Shown: in pieces, positions 34,085-44,900 of the stretch
Layout: each line of letters begins with the position of its first letter
Position numbering within the stretch: position 1 is the stretch's first letter
From: Desulfurococcaceae archaeon
Lineage (GTDB): Archaea; Thermoproteota; Thermoprotei_A; Sulfolobales; Desulfurococcaceae
Assembly (NCBI GenBank): GCA_038845865.1
Contig: JAWBQJ010000003.1
Span: 114,058 to 178,057, forward strand
Length of the DNA: 64,000 bases
Reading direction: 5' to 3'
The notes under the pieces: model-generated
What the model saw: the letters and a program-made list of their open reading frames with translations, nothing else
What the model was told of the DNA's origin: nothing
Databases searched by the model: none
Position numbers and translations under genes: made by a program

Positions 34085-35647
34085 GTGAACTTGTTTGAGG
34101 TTAAAACGAGGGACTTGGGAGGGCGCATAGGAAAGCTCGTAACCCGGCATGGCGTGCTCGAAACACCTTTTTTGTTCCCAGTGATCGATCCTCACAGGCA
34201 GGTGCCGGGACTGCCTAAGATCAGGGACATGGGCTTTAATGGGATAATCACAAATGCCTATCTGTTCTATAAGCGGAGTAGGGGTTTAATTAAACCCATA
34301 CACGACGAGTTAGCGTGGACAGACGTCATAATGACGGATTCCGGGGGTTACCAGATACTGATATATGGCGACGTAGAGGCCGACAACAAGACCATCGTGA
34401 TGTACGAAAAAAGCATAGGGTCGGACATAGCGGTAATACTGGACGTGCCGACTGGCAGTAAAATGAGTTTCGAGGAAGCGCAGAAGGCGGTCTGGGAAAC
34501 GTATAGGCGTGGCATCGAAGCACTGCCGCTGATAATGGACGCCGATCAGCTGTGGGTATACCCCGTACAGGGGGCACCTTACAAAGAGCTGGTGGCGCGC
34601 TCTACAATACTTGCCAATAAACTCCCTTACGACATTTACGCAGTGGGCTCTCCAACAGTAATGCTCGAGAAGTACAAGTACTCGGAGCTCGTGAAGCTAG
34701 TGGTAACGGTTAGGGCACGCCTACCGCCGGGTAAGCCCTTACACGTATTCGGTGTAGGGCACCCTATGATAATACCGTTTCTCGTAGCCGTGGGAGGAGA
34801 CCTCTTCGACTCGGCAAGCTACATACTTTACGCGCGCGGTGAGAGGTACATGACGGAGACGGGGACCAGGAACATTAGGGACCTAGTGTACTTCCCATGT
34901 AACTGCCCCGTGTGTTCCAAGTACACGCCGCAGGAAGTACTGGAAATGCCCCGTGAAGGGAGAGAAGAGGTCATAGCAACCCACAACCTGCACGTGCTAA
35001 TCAAGGAGATTAAAACGGTCAAAGAGGCAATAAAAGAAGGTAGGCTGTGGGAGCTCCTAGAGTACAGGTCGCGGGCACACCCTGCACTATACGAGGCTTT
35101 CAATGTGATTAAGAAGTACGTTAAGCTACTCGAGAAGACGGACTCCACGACCAGCCCGAGCGGTAAGGCGCTACTACTGTTTAACGCGGATTCCTGTGTA
35201 AACCCTAGATTGAGGGTGAACGTGCGGAAAGCCCTATCGCGAGTAGGGGTTACGGGCAAAACAGTTATACTCATACCGGCTTACAGAAAACCCTATACTC
35301 TACAAGAAGAGTACAAGGCTATTGCAGGGCTTACTGGTACGCGAGCCGATGTAGAAGCTCTATTTATACACCCACTGCTAGGGGTATTTAAACCAAGCGT
35401 ATCGTCAACGTATCCCTTTTACCAGCACGAATGCAGGATCACGAGAAGAACGGCTAACCCAGCTAAAATAGCGAAGCTGATCGACAAGGTGGTTGAGCTA
35501 GGTGCACGTAAGGTAGTAGTCGTACAAGCAGGCTGGTTTACCGAAGACTTGTTTAGAAAAACAACCAAGTACCTCTCGGAGGGGGTCTCTCGCGCTCCCT
35601 TATTTATATGTAAGTTAAACGAGATTTCCTCTCTGCTTCTTCAATAG
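34085..35647 (+). CDS. tgtA: Archaeosine tRNA-guanine transglycosylase, catalytic part
   Basis: 520 residues. TIM-barrel transglycosylase with the catalytic aspartate in VIMTDSGGYQIL, substrate segment AVILDVPTGS, YAVGSPTVML, and the zinc site FPCNCPVCSKY with a later His. It exchanges guanine 15 of archaeal tRNAs for preQ0, the first committed step to archaeosine. C-terminal helper domains follow to residue 520, but the terminal PUA domain common in euryarchaeal TgtA is missing; a free-standing PUA protein is encoded at 36335-36826. GTG start. Its last 44 bases overlap the convergent PAC2 gene. Confidence 0.93.
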   Translation: MNLFEVKTRDLGGRIGKLVTRHGVLETPFLFPVIDPHRQVPGLPKIRDMGFNGIITNAYLFYKRSRGLIKPIHDELAWTDVIMTDSGGYQILIYGDVEADNKTIVMYEKSIGSDIAVILDVPTGSKMSFEEAQKAVWETYRRGIEALPLIMDADQLWVYPVQGAPYKELVARSTILANKLPYDIYAVGSPTVMLEKYKYSELVKLVVTVRARLPPGKPLHVFGVGHPMIIPFLVAVGGDLFDSASYILYARGERYMTETGTRNIRDLVYFPCNCPVCSKYTPQEVLEMPREGREEVIATHNLHVLIKEIKTVKEAIKEGRLWELLEYRSRAHPALYEAFNVIKKYVKLLEKTDSTTSPSGKALLLFNADSCVNPRLRVNVRKALSRVGVTGKTVILIPAYRKPYTLQEEYKAIAGLTGTRADVEALFIHPLLGVFKPSVSSTYPFYQHECRITRRTANPAKIAKLIDKVVELGARKVVVVQAGWFTEDLFRKTTKYLSEGVSRAPLFICKLNEISSLLLQ

Positions 35648-36341
35648 CCTTCTCCATCTTTTCACGCTCTACTTCAACTGCCTCAATAATGGCGGCCTCC
35701 TCCATCAATTTCTGTACGCTTACCTTTACGCTCAAAACTCTGGACACTACTTCAACGGCAACGGCGCTCGCCTTGGGGTCGGGTCTATAGGGCTCCGTGA
35801 ACGGCAGTATGATGACGCCTCTCAGCCCGTAAGCGTGCATGAACATCATTGTAAGTGCAAGCGGACCTATTATGTGCCTATCCTCTAGTATTTTTGCGTC
35901 GTTTAGTACTATGCTCGTATCATTTATCGGGATCCACCTATACTGCTCGCTGGGGTCTTCGCGGAGTTCTTGGCTTAATCCACCTATTAGTATGACTTCT
36001 CGCGCTTCAAGCTGCTTGGCGAACACAGCCAAGAACTCCGCGTAAGACGTTCTCTCGCGCTCTACTGGCGTACTGTTATGTACCACGACTACCACGTTGC
36101 TAGAGCCGGCCCTACCGGCGTACACTTCAAACGGGTACTGTAAGCCGAGATCTCTATTGTACGAGGTAACCTCGGGCATGAACCTCGTTCTTATAAACCC
36201 CACCTTTTCGAGCCTTAGCTCCCTAGCAAGGTGCCTGGTGGAGAGGTAACCTACGAGCCCGAAGCCCTGGAACCCCGTTATGAAAAACGACCCCTTTAGC
36301 TTACTTAAATCCGCGCCCTCTAGCTGGATGAGCTTTACCAC
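35604..36341 (-). CDS. PAC2 family protein (proteasome assembly chaperone-like)
   Basis: 245 residues. Conserved PAC2 features are SFFITGFQGFGLVGYLSTRHL near the N-terminus, VVVVHNSTP, EVILIGGLSQEL and ALTMMFMHAYGLRGVIILPF. Archaeal PAC2-family proteins are related to eukaryotic proteasome assembly chaperones. PAN, the proteasome ATPase, is encoded 600 bases upstream on the same strand, which supports a proteasome link. Start at 36341 overlaps the end of the PUA gene by 7 bases. The 3' end overlaps tgtA on the other strand. Confidence 0.88.
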   Translation of the reverse strand: MVKLIQLEGADLSKLKGSFFITGFQGFGLVGYLSTRHLARELRLEKVGFIRTRFMPEVTSYNRDLGLQYPFEVYAGRAGSSNVVVVVHNSTPVERERTSYAEFLAVFAKQLEAREVILIGGLSQELREDPSEQYRWIPINDTSIVLNDAKILEDRHIIGPLALTMMFMHAYGLRGVIILPFTEPYRPDPKASAVAVEVVSRVLSVKVSVQKLMEEAAIIEAVEVEREKMEKAIEEAERKSRLTYI

Positions 36342-36826
36342 TTCAAGGCACCCTCTCTCACTTTAACGGCCTCTCCCCTATTATAAAATACCATTTCCCA
36401 TCCGGCTAGGCGGGAGCGGCCCACGGCTACGAGCCTGCCCTGCGGATCAACGGCTAAAACCTCGTCATCGGGCCGAATGTCGGGGTCTGCCATCAGTACG
36501 TGCTTGCAAAACAGCGAGCCCCCCCTCGACACGAACTCTACGTAGTCGCCCTTAACGTACACCCTTAATCGTGGGTGGGGTAAAATCCCGTTTAAAACCT
36601 CGCCTGCAGCTACGTAGAGGTTGAACCTGTAGTCTTTTGAGCGCAGTGCGAGGTACCTTTTACCGTTTAAAACTAGGAACCGTATTTTCCCGGTATTGGG
36701 ACTAACAGCCACTTTTACCGTTTCAGGTATCAGTGATTCCCCGTTAACGTCAAACTGCAATTCCGCGATTTCCCGCAATTCCTCTAGTTCGCTCCTTGTA
36801 GGTCTTCTTATGATCAATGCGTACAC
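36335..36826 (-). CDS. Free-standing PUA domain protein
   Basis: 163 residues. The C-terminal half is a PUA RNA-binding domain (FVSRGGSLFCKHVLMADPDI, DEVLAVDPQGRLVAVGRSRL). The N-terminal half (about 1-80) resembles the pre-PUA C2-type domain of archaeosine transglycosylase. It probably supplies the tRNA-binding module missing from tgtA at 34085-35647; that is inference from domain bookkeeping and closeness. It overlaps the PAC2 gene by 7 bases and is transcribed with it. Confidence 0.8.
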   Translation of the reverse strand: MYALIIRRPTRSELEELREIAELQFDVNGESLIPETVKVAVSPNTGKIRFLVLNGKRYLALRSKDYRFNLYVAAGEVLNGILPHPRLRVYVKGDYVEFVSRGGSLFCKHVLMADPDIRPDDEVLAVDPQGRLVAVGRSRLAGWEMVFYNRGEAVKVREGALKW

Positions 36827-36953
36827 GACCCGCCGGGATTCGCGGCCCTTTCAGTAACTAGACAAACAAGTACCTTTAAAAACCCCGCCAGTAGAACGCA
36901 ACGGGCTAGGTAGCCGCGTGGTTGCCGATCCCGCCTCCACGCAGGTAACTCCG

Positions 36954-38171
36954 TTAAAGTATGTAAACAGGCCTCCTCTCTCCATACGTCTGGCTTTGCA
37001 GGCCTCTAAGCTCCTTTTTAACCTTGACCTTCTCAATGCCGCTGATCAGGTCGCTCAACGTAACGCGTCTCCTCCCCTCCCTGAGGGCACGGTAACCGGC
37101 TTCCGTAATGGCTAGCCTTATCTCGGCACCGCTAAACCCCTCACTGAGCTCGGCTAAGAGCTCGTAGTCTATGCTATCAGCTACTTTTAGCTTTCTCATG
37201 TGTATTTTGAAGATCTCGATGCGCCCCTTCCTGTCTGGTAGAGGTATCTCTATTATCCTGTCTAGCCTACCGGGCCTCAGAATGGCGGGGTCTAGTATGT
37301 CTATTCTGTTAGTAGCGGCGATTACCTTCACCCTGTCGAGGGGCTTGAACCCGTCGAGCTCTGCTAGTAACTGCATGAGCGTTCTTTGAACTTCCCTCTC
37401 CCCACTCGTCCCTATTTCCAGCCTTTTAGAGGCTATGGCGTCTATCTCGTCTATGAAAATTACTGCGGGGGCTTTTCTCCTAGCGAGCACGAAGAGCTCT
37501 CTCACTATTCTAGCTCCCTCCCCAATGTACTTCTGTACGAGCTCGCTAGCTACCAGCGATACGAACACCGCACTACTCTCGGCTGCAACGGCCCTTGCTA
37601 GTAGTGTTTTCCCGCATCCCGGTGGCCCGTAAAGTAGTACTCCTTTAGGGGGCTCTATGCCGAGCTCTTCGAAGAGCTCGGGGTGCTTTAATGGGAGTTC
37701 CACAACTTCGCGTATTTCCCTAATCTGCTCCTCAAGCCCTCCGATATCGCTGTAACGGACGCTCGGTTTTTCGATGACCTCCATTAACTGCACGTATGGG
37801 TCTGAGTACTCTGGAAGCACGTCGACTATTACCGAGCCCCGCTGGTTAAGGGCAACTCTCGCACCCGGTCTAAGCTTGGACTTATCAACAGTGTCCGCGA
37901 CGTAGACGACTAGGCTGGGACCACTACTACTCTTAACGACAGCCTTGTTATCTGTTAGCATGTACTCTAGATAGGCCTCTATGAGCGGTGGAGAAAGCAG
38001 CTTTTCTATCTCCGACCGGTAGTACTCTAGTTTGAGTAAGAGCTTTTTCCGCTCTTCTTCCAGGTACTTGACCTTCGTTTCGAGGTACCTCACGTAGTCT
38101 TCGTCGTTCTCTATTAGGGCGCTCACGTTCTTGTCATCAACGTTCTCGGAACCCTTGAAATCACCACTCAT
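36954..38171 (-). CDS. pan: Proteasome-activating nucleotidase
   Basis: 405 residues from the ATG at 38171. An N-terminal coiled coil ([20 protein letters not shown]) is followed by an OB domain (residues about 80-135) and an AAA+ module. The latter has Walker [11 protein letters not shown], Walker [11 protein letters not shown] and [26 protein letters not shown] unfolds substrates and feeds them to the 20S proteasome. The C-terminus reads PVYIL, so the gate-opening HbYX motif, normally the last three residues, is shifted by one. The longer GTG start at 38186 is unlikely, because the TATA box at 38186-38196 predicts transcription beginning near 38168-38171. Confidence 0.95.
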   Translation of the reverse strand: MSGDFKGSENVDDKNVSALIENDEDYVRYLETKVKYLEEERKKLLLKLEYYRSEIEKLLSPPLIEAYLEYMLTDNKAVVKSSSGPSLVVYVADTVDKSKLRPGARVALNQRGSVIVDVLPEYSDPYVQLMEVIEKPSVRYSDIGGLEEQIREIREVVELPLKHPELFEELGIEPPKGVLLYGPPGCGKTLLARAVAAESSAVFVSLVASELVQKYIGEGARIVRELFVLARRKAPAVIFIDEIDAIASKRLEIGTSGEREVQRTLMQLLAELDGFKPLDRVKVIAATNRIDILDPAILRPGRLDRIIEIPLPDRKGRIEIFKIHMRKLKVADSIDYELLAELSEGFSGAEIRLAITEAGYRALREGRRRVTLSDLISGIEKVKVKKELRGLQSQTYGERRPVYIL

Positions 38172-38230
38172 GGTGAAAACCCACACATATAATAGCCTTC
38201 AGCTAATGTTTTAAGAAGTGAGAGGGGTTC

Positions 38231-38770
38231 ATGGAGATGTCCTATTATTGCGAAATGTGCGGCAGAGAGCTAGACCGGAAAGAAGCCAAGAAGGCGGTAG
38301 TTGAAGGCTCCATTCTCATCCTCTGTCCCAGTTGCTACTCTAGGCTTTCAAAACAGCATGTAGTGAGGGAGGCCCCACCCTCCCTTGCCCGAAGGACCCC
38401 CACGAAGACTACAAATAAGCAGCGAGGTGGTGTAAAGAGCCCCGTAAGGCGGGTAGAGGAGTACGAAGTTGTCGAAGACTACGCCATCAGGGTTAAGGCT
38501 GCTAGGGAAAGGCAAGGCTGGCCCCAGGAAGTACTAGCTCAGAAGGCCGGTGAGAGCGTGAATACCATTAAGCGGATAGAGGCCGGAAAGCTCAAACCAA
38601 GTATTGAGCTCGCGCAGAGGCTTGAAAGGCTACTCGGCATTAAACTACTGGAGCCCGTGGTAGAAGAACCTGGTGTTTCTTCCTCCAAGCACAAGGAGGA
38701 GTTTTTAACTATAGGTGATATTCTAAGTACAGAGGAATCAAAGAAAAAGCAGCATAAGGGAGGTAATTGA
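38231..38770 (+). CDS. mbf1: Multiprotein bridging factor 1 (MBF1)
   Basis: 179 residues. An N-terminal zinc ribbon (YYCEMCGREL...LILCPSCYSRL) and a basic linker rich in Lys, Thr and Arg precede a Cro-type helix-turn-helix (YAIRVKAARERQGWPQEVLA...NTIKRIEAGKLKP). This is the archaeal MBF1 arrangement, a DNA- or ribosome-linked conserved factor. A charged tail follows. The stop overlaps the TTG start of hflX by 4 bases, and trm56 follows that, giving a three-gene operon. Confidence 0.94.
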   Translation: MEMSYYCEMCGRELDRKEAKKAVVEGSILILCPSCYSRLSKQHVVREAPPSLARRTPTKTTNKQRGGVKSPVRRVEEYEVVEDYAIRVKAARERQGWPQEVLAQKAGESVNTIKRIEAGKLKPSIELAQRLERLLGIKLLEPVVEEPGVSSSKHKEEFLTIGDILSTEESKKKQHKGGN

Positions 38771-39855
38771 AGGTCCTAGTAGCCATCCCCAAGAAGTACG
38801 CTCCCTTCCTCGAAGAGGAACTAGCACTCGTAAGGACCGTTTACAACGATATAGTGGATTACTTCGTCGTCGGGAACACTAATACGAAGGCCTACTTACC
38901 GCTGGACAAGACGAAGGAGTTAAAGGGCGTGGATTTCGACAAGCTCGTAGTAATGGACAAGCTCAAGCCATCCCAACTCGTAAACCTTGCACGGGAACTC
39001 AGGAAGGAGGTCGTCGACAGGATACTGATCATACTGGAGATCTTCGCCAACCACGCAGGTTCTAGAGAGGCCCTACTCCAAATAGAGCTGGCGAGGCTAA
39101 AGTACACGCTCCCGCTGGTAAAAGAGGCCATAAGGTACGCTAAGCTAGGTGAACTGCACGGTTTCCTGGGCGCTGGCAGGTACGGGTACGAGAAGTACTA
39201 CCTGGTGCTCAAGCGGAAAGAAGCTAGAGTAAGGCGGGAGTTGGAGAAACTGCGCGAAGTGAGAAGTACGAGGAGAAAGGCTAGGAGAGAGGCTGGCTTG
39301 CCGCACGTCGCGATCGTCGGGTACACGTGTGCTGGCAAGACAAGCCTGTTCAACGCGTTAACGGGGCTTTCCAAGCCCGTAGGCCCTGAACCGTTTACGA
39401 CCTTGACCCCCAAGGCTTACCGCGTGGAGTACAAAGGCCTAAGCTTCATAGTTACCGACACGGTAGGCTTCATAAGGGACATACCTCCCGAGGTCATAGA
39501 GTCCTTCTACGCCACGCTCGAAGAAGTGGTCGAGGCAGATATAGTAGTGGACGTGGTGGACGCGTCTAAGAGGCTCAGTGACGTGATCGCAGAGGTGGAA
39601 ATCGGTAAAGAAATACTTAGGAGAATCGGCGCCTACAGTAAGCCAGTAATATACGCCCTCAACAAGGTAGACCGGGTAGGGTCCATAGGCTTGGTGCTAG
39701 CGGAGGTGTCGAAGCACGTAAGGGAGCAACAGGACGACGTGGTGGCCATCTCCTGCACTAAGAGGATAAACATAGACCTCCTACTCGATAAAATGTACCA
39801 AAAGCTGAAGAGCAGGGGGTTGCGACGCCGTGAGGCAGAAGATATACGTGCTTAG
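38767..39855 (+). CDS. hflX: HflX-type GTPase
   Basis: 362 residues. The N-terminal HflX domain includes [20 protein letters not shown] and [12 protein letters not shown] domain follows: G1 [16 protein letters not shown] near 180, G3 [13 protein letters not shown]4 NKVD, G5 SCTK. HflX binds the large ribosomal subunit and can split stalled or stressed ribosomes. It starts at TTG inside the end of mbf1 and its end overlaps trm56 by 26 bases. Confidence 0.94.
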   Translation: MKVLVAIPKKYAPFLEEELALVRTVYNDIVDYFVVGNTNTKAYLPLDKTKELKGVDFDKLVVMDKLKPSQLVNLARELRKEVVDRILIILEIFANHAGSREALLQIELARLKYTLPLVKEAIRYAKLGELHGFLGAGRYGYEKYYLVLKRKEARVRRELEKLREVRSTRRKARREAGLPHVAIVGYTCAGKTSLFNALTGLSKPVGPEPFTTLTPKAYRVEYKGLSFIVTDTVGFIRDIPPEVIESFYATLEEVVEADIVVDVVDASKRLSDVIAEVEIGKEILRRIGAYSKPVIYALNKVDRVGSIGLVLAEVSKHVREQQDDVVAISCTKRINIDLLLDKMYQKLKSRGLRRREAEDIRA

Positions 39856-40366
39856 ATATGGGCACAGGCCTGGACGAGACAAGAGGGTCACTACACACGT
39901 TGCACTGGTCGCTAGGGCTTTTGGCGCTCACGGCTTCTTACTTGCCGACGTGGTCGACGAGGTGGTCTACAGGGCTCTAGCAAAGGTTTTAGAGACGTGG
40001 GGGGGAAGCATGCACTTCGAGATGGGCGTTAGCTCGGTGGAGTACTGTAAAAGGTGGAAAGCAGACGGCGGGTTAATAGTGCACCTGACAATGTACGGTC
40101 TTCACGTAGATGACGTCTTAGAAGATATTAAGAGGGATCCCCGCGACGTGCTCGTAGTCGTGGGGGCTAGGAAAGTGCCCAGGTTCTTCTACGAAATTGC
40201 CGATTACAACGTCGCAATCGGCCACCAGCCACACTCCGAAATCGCAGCATTAGCTGTGTTCTTGGACAGACTCAACGAAGGCAGGGAGTTACACTTGGAG
40301 TTCACTAATGCTAAAATAAAGGTAATACCTTCACCTAGAGGAAAGCTCGTGAAAAGGCTTAAGTAA
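39830..40366 (+). CDS. trm56: tRNA (cytidine-56) 2'-O-methyltransferase
   Basis: 178 residues. The archaeal Trm56 family, a SPOUT enzyme, is shown by [20 protein letters not shown] at the N-terminus, [28 protein letters not shown] and [17 protein letters not shown], where the knot lies. It methylates ribose of C56 in the T-loop. GTG start within the end of hflX. SAH hydrolase elsewhere in the window would recycle its by-product. Confidence 0.94.
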   Translation: MRQKIYVLRYGHRPGRDKRVTTHVALVARAFGAHGFLLADVVDEVVYRALAKVLETWGGSMHFEMGVSSVEYCKRWKADGGLIVHLTMYGLHVDDVLEDIKRDPRDVLVVVGARKVPRFFYEIADYNVAIGHQPHSEIAALAVFLDRLNEGRELHLEFTNAKIKVIPSPRGKLVKRLK

Positions 40367-40442
40367 AGGGCAGCCCACTTAACCTCTAACCGTACTTAGC
40401 CAGTGCGGCGTTAGGAGTCCGAGGTAGCGGCCAGGCCTCATG

Positions 40443-41315
40443 CTATACAGCGATCCATATCTTTACATCAGTGACGCTCTTGCTCCTTACTTCATCCACC
40501 ACTGCCTTTCCGCACCTCGATGTCCCGCTTTTTTCAAGCTCGACGCTCACACCGTTTGCCTGAGAATCGTATACTACTCTGAGAGCAGCGCCCGTAACGT
40601 TTCCACTCAAGTAAATGTACTTGGGCTTCTTCTCCTTAATCATGCCTTCAATTCTTTCGAGAACAGCGGGGCCGGGCAATTCCCGCGCCGACTCTACGAG
40701 TTGCGAGGACTTTATGATCATGTAGAGAGTTACGGGATCAACACATTCATCCATTATTCGGACTCCAACCTCCCTGACCACGGCCTCCGCAACTGGGGCT
40801 TTCGCAGCCGCCGGGGGGGCTGGAGGTTGCGGTGTGGGAGGTGGAGCAGGGGGCTTTTCCGCCACGCTCACGGGCGGTTTAGGTGGTGGAGGCGGTGTGG
40901 GGGGCTTCGGCGGCGCTTTTACCGGGATGCCTGCTCCAGTGTTTAATGCGCTCGCCAGTATTACGCTCTCCTCCGTTCTAGACTGCGGGAACGTTAGTAG
41001 GTCCGCTATGATGATCTTGCGGTCTAGGCTATACACTTCTACGACGCCGTCGATATCACTGATATACTTCATCGCCACTCCACAGCAATCGACACCATCG
41101 TAGATTATGGTTCTGGCGGCAGGGGTCTGCCTTATAGACCTGCACGCGACGATGTTACCGTCTATCATCGCTACTAGTATATATATACCCGCGGACATGT
41201 TCCTGTAAACTACGTACCCCGTGAACCTCTTTTCCACGTACTCGCTCAGAACGCGCCCCAAAGACCTTACCTTGGTCTCGACGGATTCTACGAGTGTGCC
41301 GCTAACCCAGGACAT
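40443..41315 (-). CDS. Two-domain protein with proline-rich linker, unknown
   Basis: 290 residues. An N-terminal alpha/beta domain (about 1-125, with YVEKRFTGYVVYRNMSAGIY and YSLDRKIIIADLLTFPQ) is joined to a C-terminal alpha/beta domain (about 178-290) by a linker of about 45 residues made of Pro, Ala and Lys (runs such as PTPPPPPKPP). No signal peptide or membrane segment. The N-terminal part looks like archaeal DUF2226-type proteins, but I am not sure. It is divergent from a coiled-coil protein at 41459. The linker suggests two modules that reach apart, for example in a scaffold. Confidence 0.65.
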   Translation of the reverse strand: MSWVSGTLVESVETKVRSLGRVLSEYVEKRFTGYVVYRNMSAGIYILVAMIDGNIVACRSIRQTPAARTIIYDGVDCCGVAMKYISDIDGVVEVYSLDRKIIIADLLTFPQSRTEESVILASALNTGAGIPVKAPPKPPTPPPPPKPPVSVAEKPPAPPPTPQPPAPPAAAKAPVAEAVVREVGVRIMDECVDPVTLYMIIKSSQLVESARELPGPAVLERIEGMIKEKKPKYIYLSGNVTGAALRVVYDSQANGVSVELEKSGTSRCGKAVVDEVRSKSVTDVKIWIAV

Positions 41316-41426
41316 CCGCGATTCCCTAACTTTAAATTAGCAGTAGTACTTAAAATATAAACTCTACAGTCAGCACATCTCGCGGAGTTGAGTTACTTAA
41401 TGGGTTTTTAAGTACATCTTAACTTA

Positions 41427-41436
41427 GTATTTAAAG
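41427..41436 (+). promoter_or_regulatory. TATA box deciding the start at 41459
   Basis: GTATTTAAAG centred near 41431 predicts transcription near 41457, so the ATG at 41459 is the likely leaderless start and the upstream in-frame codons (from 41441) are excluded. Confidence 0.6.
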
Positions 41437-41458
41437 GAGCGTGATATGGTGGGCTATT

Positions 41459-41872
41459 ATGTCAATGACTGTAAGAGAGTTTCCGAGCATAGGTGAGTTC
41501 GCAAAGAGCCTGGATGACTCGATCGCCGAATACAGGAAGATGCTAGGTGACCTACTTAGAAAACTCGAGGAACTGAGGATTAAGAGCGAGCAGGAGAAGA
41601 AGCTGAAGAGCATCTTGACAAAGCTGGGGGTAACGGAGGCGACTCCGCCGAACGTACTAGAACTACGTAGCTTAAGAATAGTGGTAAACCCCTCACCTCA
41701 CCAAGAACTCTCAGCCATGGAGGCCCTCGTAGAAGCTCTCAACAACAAGATTTCCACGCTAGCAGCTATCAGAAAGGACCTTGAGGCTCTGAGCGGGCTG
41801 GATGTGGGTTTAAGAATACTCGTTGTTTACATAGATGACGTACCTAGAACCGTTATGCTGAAATTTAGCTAA
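41459..41872 (+). CDS. Coiled-coil protein of unknown function
   Basis: 137 residues from the leaderless ATG. The N-terminal half is a long amphipathic helix (IAEYRKMLGDLLRKLEELRI, KSEQEKKLKSILTKLG) likely to form a coiled coil. The C-terminal half has a second helix (MEALVEALNNKISTLAAIRK) and ends in a beta strand pair (ILVVYIDDVPRTVMLKF). I know no family. It is divergent from the proline-linker protein and converges on the large surface protein gene. Confidence 0.65.
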   Translation: MSMTVREFPSIGEFAKSLDDSIAEYRKMLGDLLRKLEELRIKSEQEKKLKSILTKLGVTEATPPNVLELRSLRIVVNPSPHQELSAMEALVEALNNKISTLAAIRKDLEALSGLDVGLRILVVYIDDVPRTVMLKFS

Positions 41873-41966
41873 CACCGTGTACGAGCGAAGCCTGTAATGG
41901 AAGAGGCGTAAGCGGTGAGAAAACAGCAAAGTTATCGTTTTTTGAATTTTCGCGCTTTCGACCTCG

Positions 41967-44900
41967 TTAAAACATCTCTTCCTCTACAAGCCTCCTCGCT
42001 ATAATTGTTCTAACCCTCATTGCAATATACGTTCCAACGCCCACGCCTATCAAGACAGCGATCACGGGCACGTACCTCCATAGTATGGTCAGCACTGTGG
42101 GCCTCAGTGCGACAATCCTATTGATGTCTTTGTCCACGGCGAGAACGGGTATTTCTTCCCGGATGTACTGTCCGTGCTCTACTACTACCTTGTAGTTTCC
42201 GTAGGGAAGGTTCGTTTCAATGGTCCCACTAATGTCCGTTGTGAGTATGGTGATCAGATCGCCTATATCCAGGCTGTAAATGTATACGATCGCGTTACCC
42301 ACGGGCTTTTCTTCCTCCACTACTACTACTCTTAAGCGGTACGACTTTCTATTAGCGTATATTGTTACCGAGGTATCGTTCGTCACGGTGATGGTTAGGG
42401 GTTTAGACGCATCATATGCCTTGTCCCATCCAGGTACGGGTACGAGCTTTAGAACGTATGAACCGTAGGGGATCTCAACGGTGATCCTTTCCCCGACGTT
42501 TTCCGCGATCTTGGTTTCATTCGCGTACAGTTCAAACCTCCCTACAACTCCAAACCTGTCAATAACGTTTACATTGAGCTTGTAGCTTACGCGCTGAACG
42601 GTTACAACGACACTTCGCGGCGAGTCTAAGAGTAGGGTCATAGTGTAGGGTATGTATATGGAGGTGTTGTGCGGGATAATCTTCAACGAGTACTCTCCAT
42701 AGGGTAGTAGTAACTGGATGGGCAGGCCAGTGGATTCAACGGTCTTAGTTACGCTCTCCGGGCCTTCTACGACGAGGTCCACTGGTGAAATGAGTTCTCC
42801 GTACACGTCTGCGACCTTAATGATCATGTAGTACGCTGCCCTCGTGATCCGCACGTTCAGCTCCATGTTGTCGTTGACGATCACGGGCACTTCAGAGACC
42901 TGGTATACGCCTTCAAAGCCCTTAGAGGGTGAAACGGTGATGACATGTTCGCCCCAGAGCACTCCGAACACGTGTTCGCTTCTATTCGTAGCTTTCACGA
43001 GCTCCTTTCCATCAACATATATGTCCACGGGTGCGATTAGCTTTACGCCCGAGATCTCGTCTAGTATTCTCAGCTTTACTGTGAATTCCTTGTACAACAT
43101 GTTAGCTACGAGCTTGCAGCAAGCTTGCGGTACCTCCACGGTCACGTTTCGATAACCTTGCACGCTCACCTTCATGGTATCGCTGAGCGTAAACGTCAGT
43201 GAGCCGTTGTAAACGTAAGGTACCGGGGAGTAGATGTTTACAGTGTACTCCACGCCGGGTATGATGTTCTTCAAAGTCGTGCTGTTACCTTGAAGCCTGT
43301 ACTCGGCGGATCCTCCAGGGTAGTTGAGTACCACGAGCGTTCCACCGACCTCCTCGCCTCTGGGCATGTTGACGGCGAGCTCAACATCTTTAGCCATGAA
43401 CCTGTCCATCGTTAGTACGAGGCCGTTCTTCACGGCTATATCGCTGTTCTTAACGACGATCATGCCGTGCTGATCGGCCAGTGATACGGCCTTAATGTTC
43501 GCCGAGACATCTCCGTGTATATACCCCGGCATTGACAAGTAGAGTGATGCTAGGTTTCTGTACACTGGTAGAGGGTATGGCTCCACCTTGAAGACCTGGA
43601 TGCCGCTAGCCGAGATTGCTACGTAGGTGTAGCCCTCGACGCCGGGTATAGTCACTAAGTTGACTAGTGGTGAGCCCATGGTGTAGATGTTCCTAAGCCT
43701 GTAGCCGTTTTCCCCGGACACGTATATTCTCAGCCTTCCGTCCGATAAACCAATTATTACGTAGTTTCCATTACTGTACGTGCCGCTTGCGGTAATTCTC
43801 ACGTTGGAGCCCACGTAGTCGTCTACTGCGTTAATTTTACTAATACCGGAAGGCAAGAGAGAGGTGGTAACTACGTTTAGAAGCCCTTCGGTGGTGTCCA
43901 TGTACGTGACGCTAGCTTTAATGTCATCCCTACCCCGCATAAACGCTATATCGACCGCGGAGGGGGTTAGGTAAAAGTCTGCGGAACCCTTACGGGGGCA
44001 CCCAAACGGCGCGTACGTCATATCAACGAGGTCTAGTTTAACCGCTAGGAAGGGGGGCATCCCGTAGATCTTCATCGCGGGCCTCCTATCTACGTTGCTC
44101 GTTGGAAGCACTGCGGTTGGGAGAGGTATCTCGCTGGGTACTTCTACGTACTGCTGGGGGTCGTAAACGAACGTGTAATTCCAGACAACGCTACCCTCCA
44201 AGTTACGTATGGTTAAGTTAATAGTCAGTTTTCTATCCTGCTCCACGGGTATTGGTACGCGTGCTACGCCCTTCTCGTCGGCGTTCACGCCGTATACTAC
44301 TCGGGTTTCTTTCAAGTCGCCGTAGGCTAGTGAAACCTCCACGAGGGTGGCAGGTAGTGGTATGAGTTCTCCCGTGGTTTCGTTAAGGTACGTTACGTTG
44401 AATACGAGGCTGATTACCTGGGGTATGTGCGCTACTAGTACGTTTGAGGCGTCCCAGTAAAAGCCATCCGGCGCGTACACTACCAGGGGGGCAACATCTT
44501 GTACTTGTATGTTCTTCAAGCCTTCACACGTCGGCGTGGCCTTTCCGACCTTAGGGCCTATTCTAAGTATACCCTGGGCCTCCTCATCTAAAACGTAAAC
44601 GTAGCAGTTTAGACACGGGTATCCACGGCTCCCCCCTTCAACGGTTAGTGCCACGATTTTCACGTTTCCAGCGGGGTCTTTAGCCAGGTATAGCTTATCT
44701 ACGTAGAAGTCTGCTCCGAGAACCAGGTACAGGTGTTTCGTGATCCTGCCTCTATCGACTTTGAAGAGAAGCACCTCACCCTTGTCAGTCCCAACGGCCA
44801 TTCTCGTAACGGGGTAACCGTCCTTCGCTACGTACGTTGGAATACCGGTTAACGGGTATAGGTCCTCTATTAAGGGATCTACGTGGGGGCTGACCATTCT

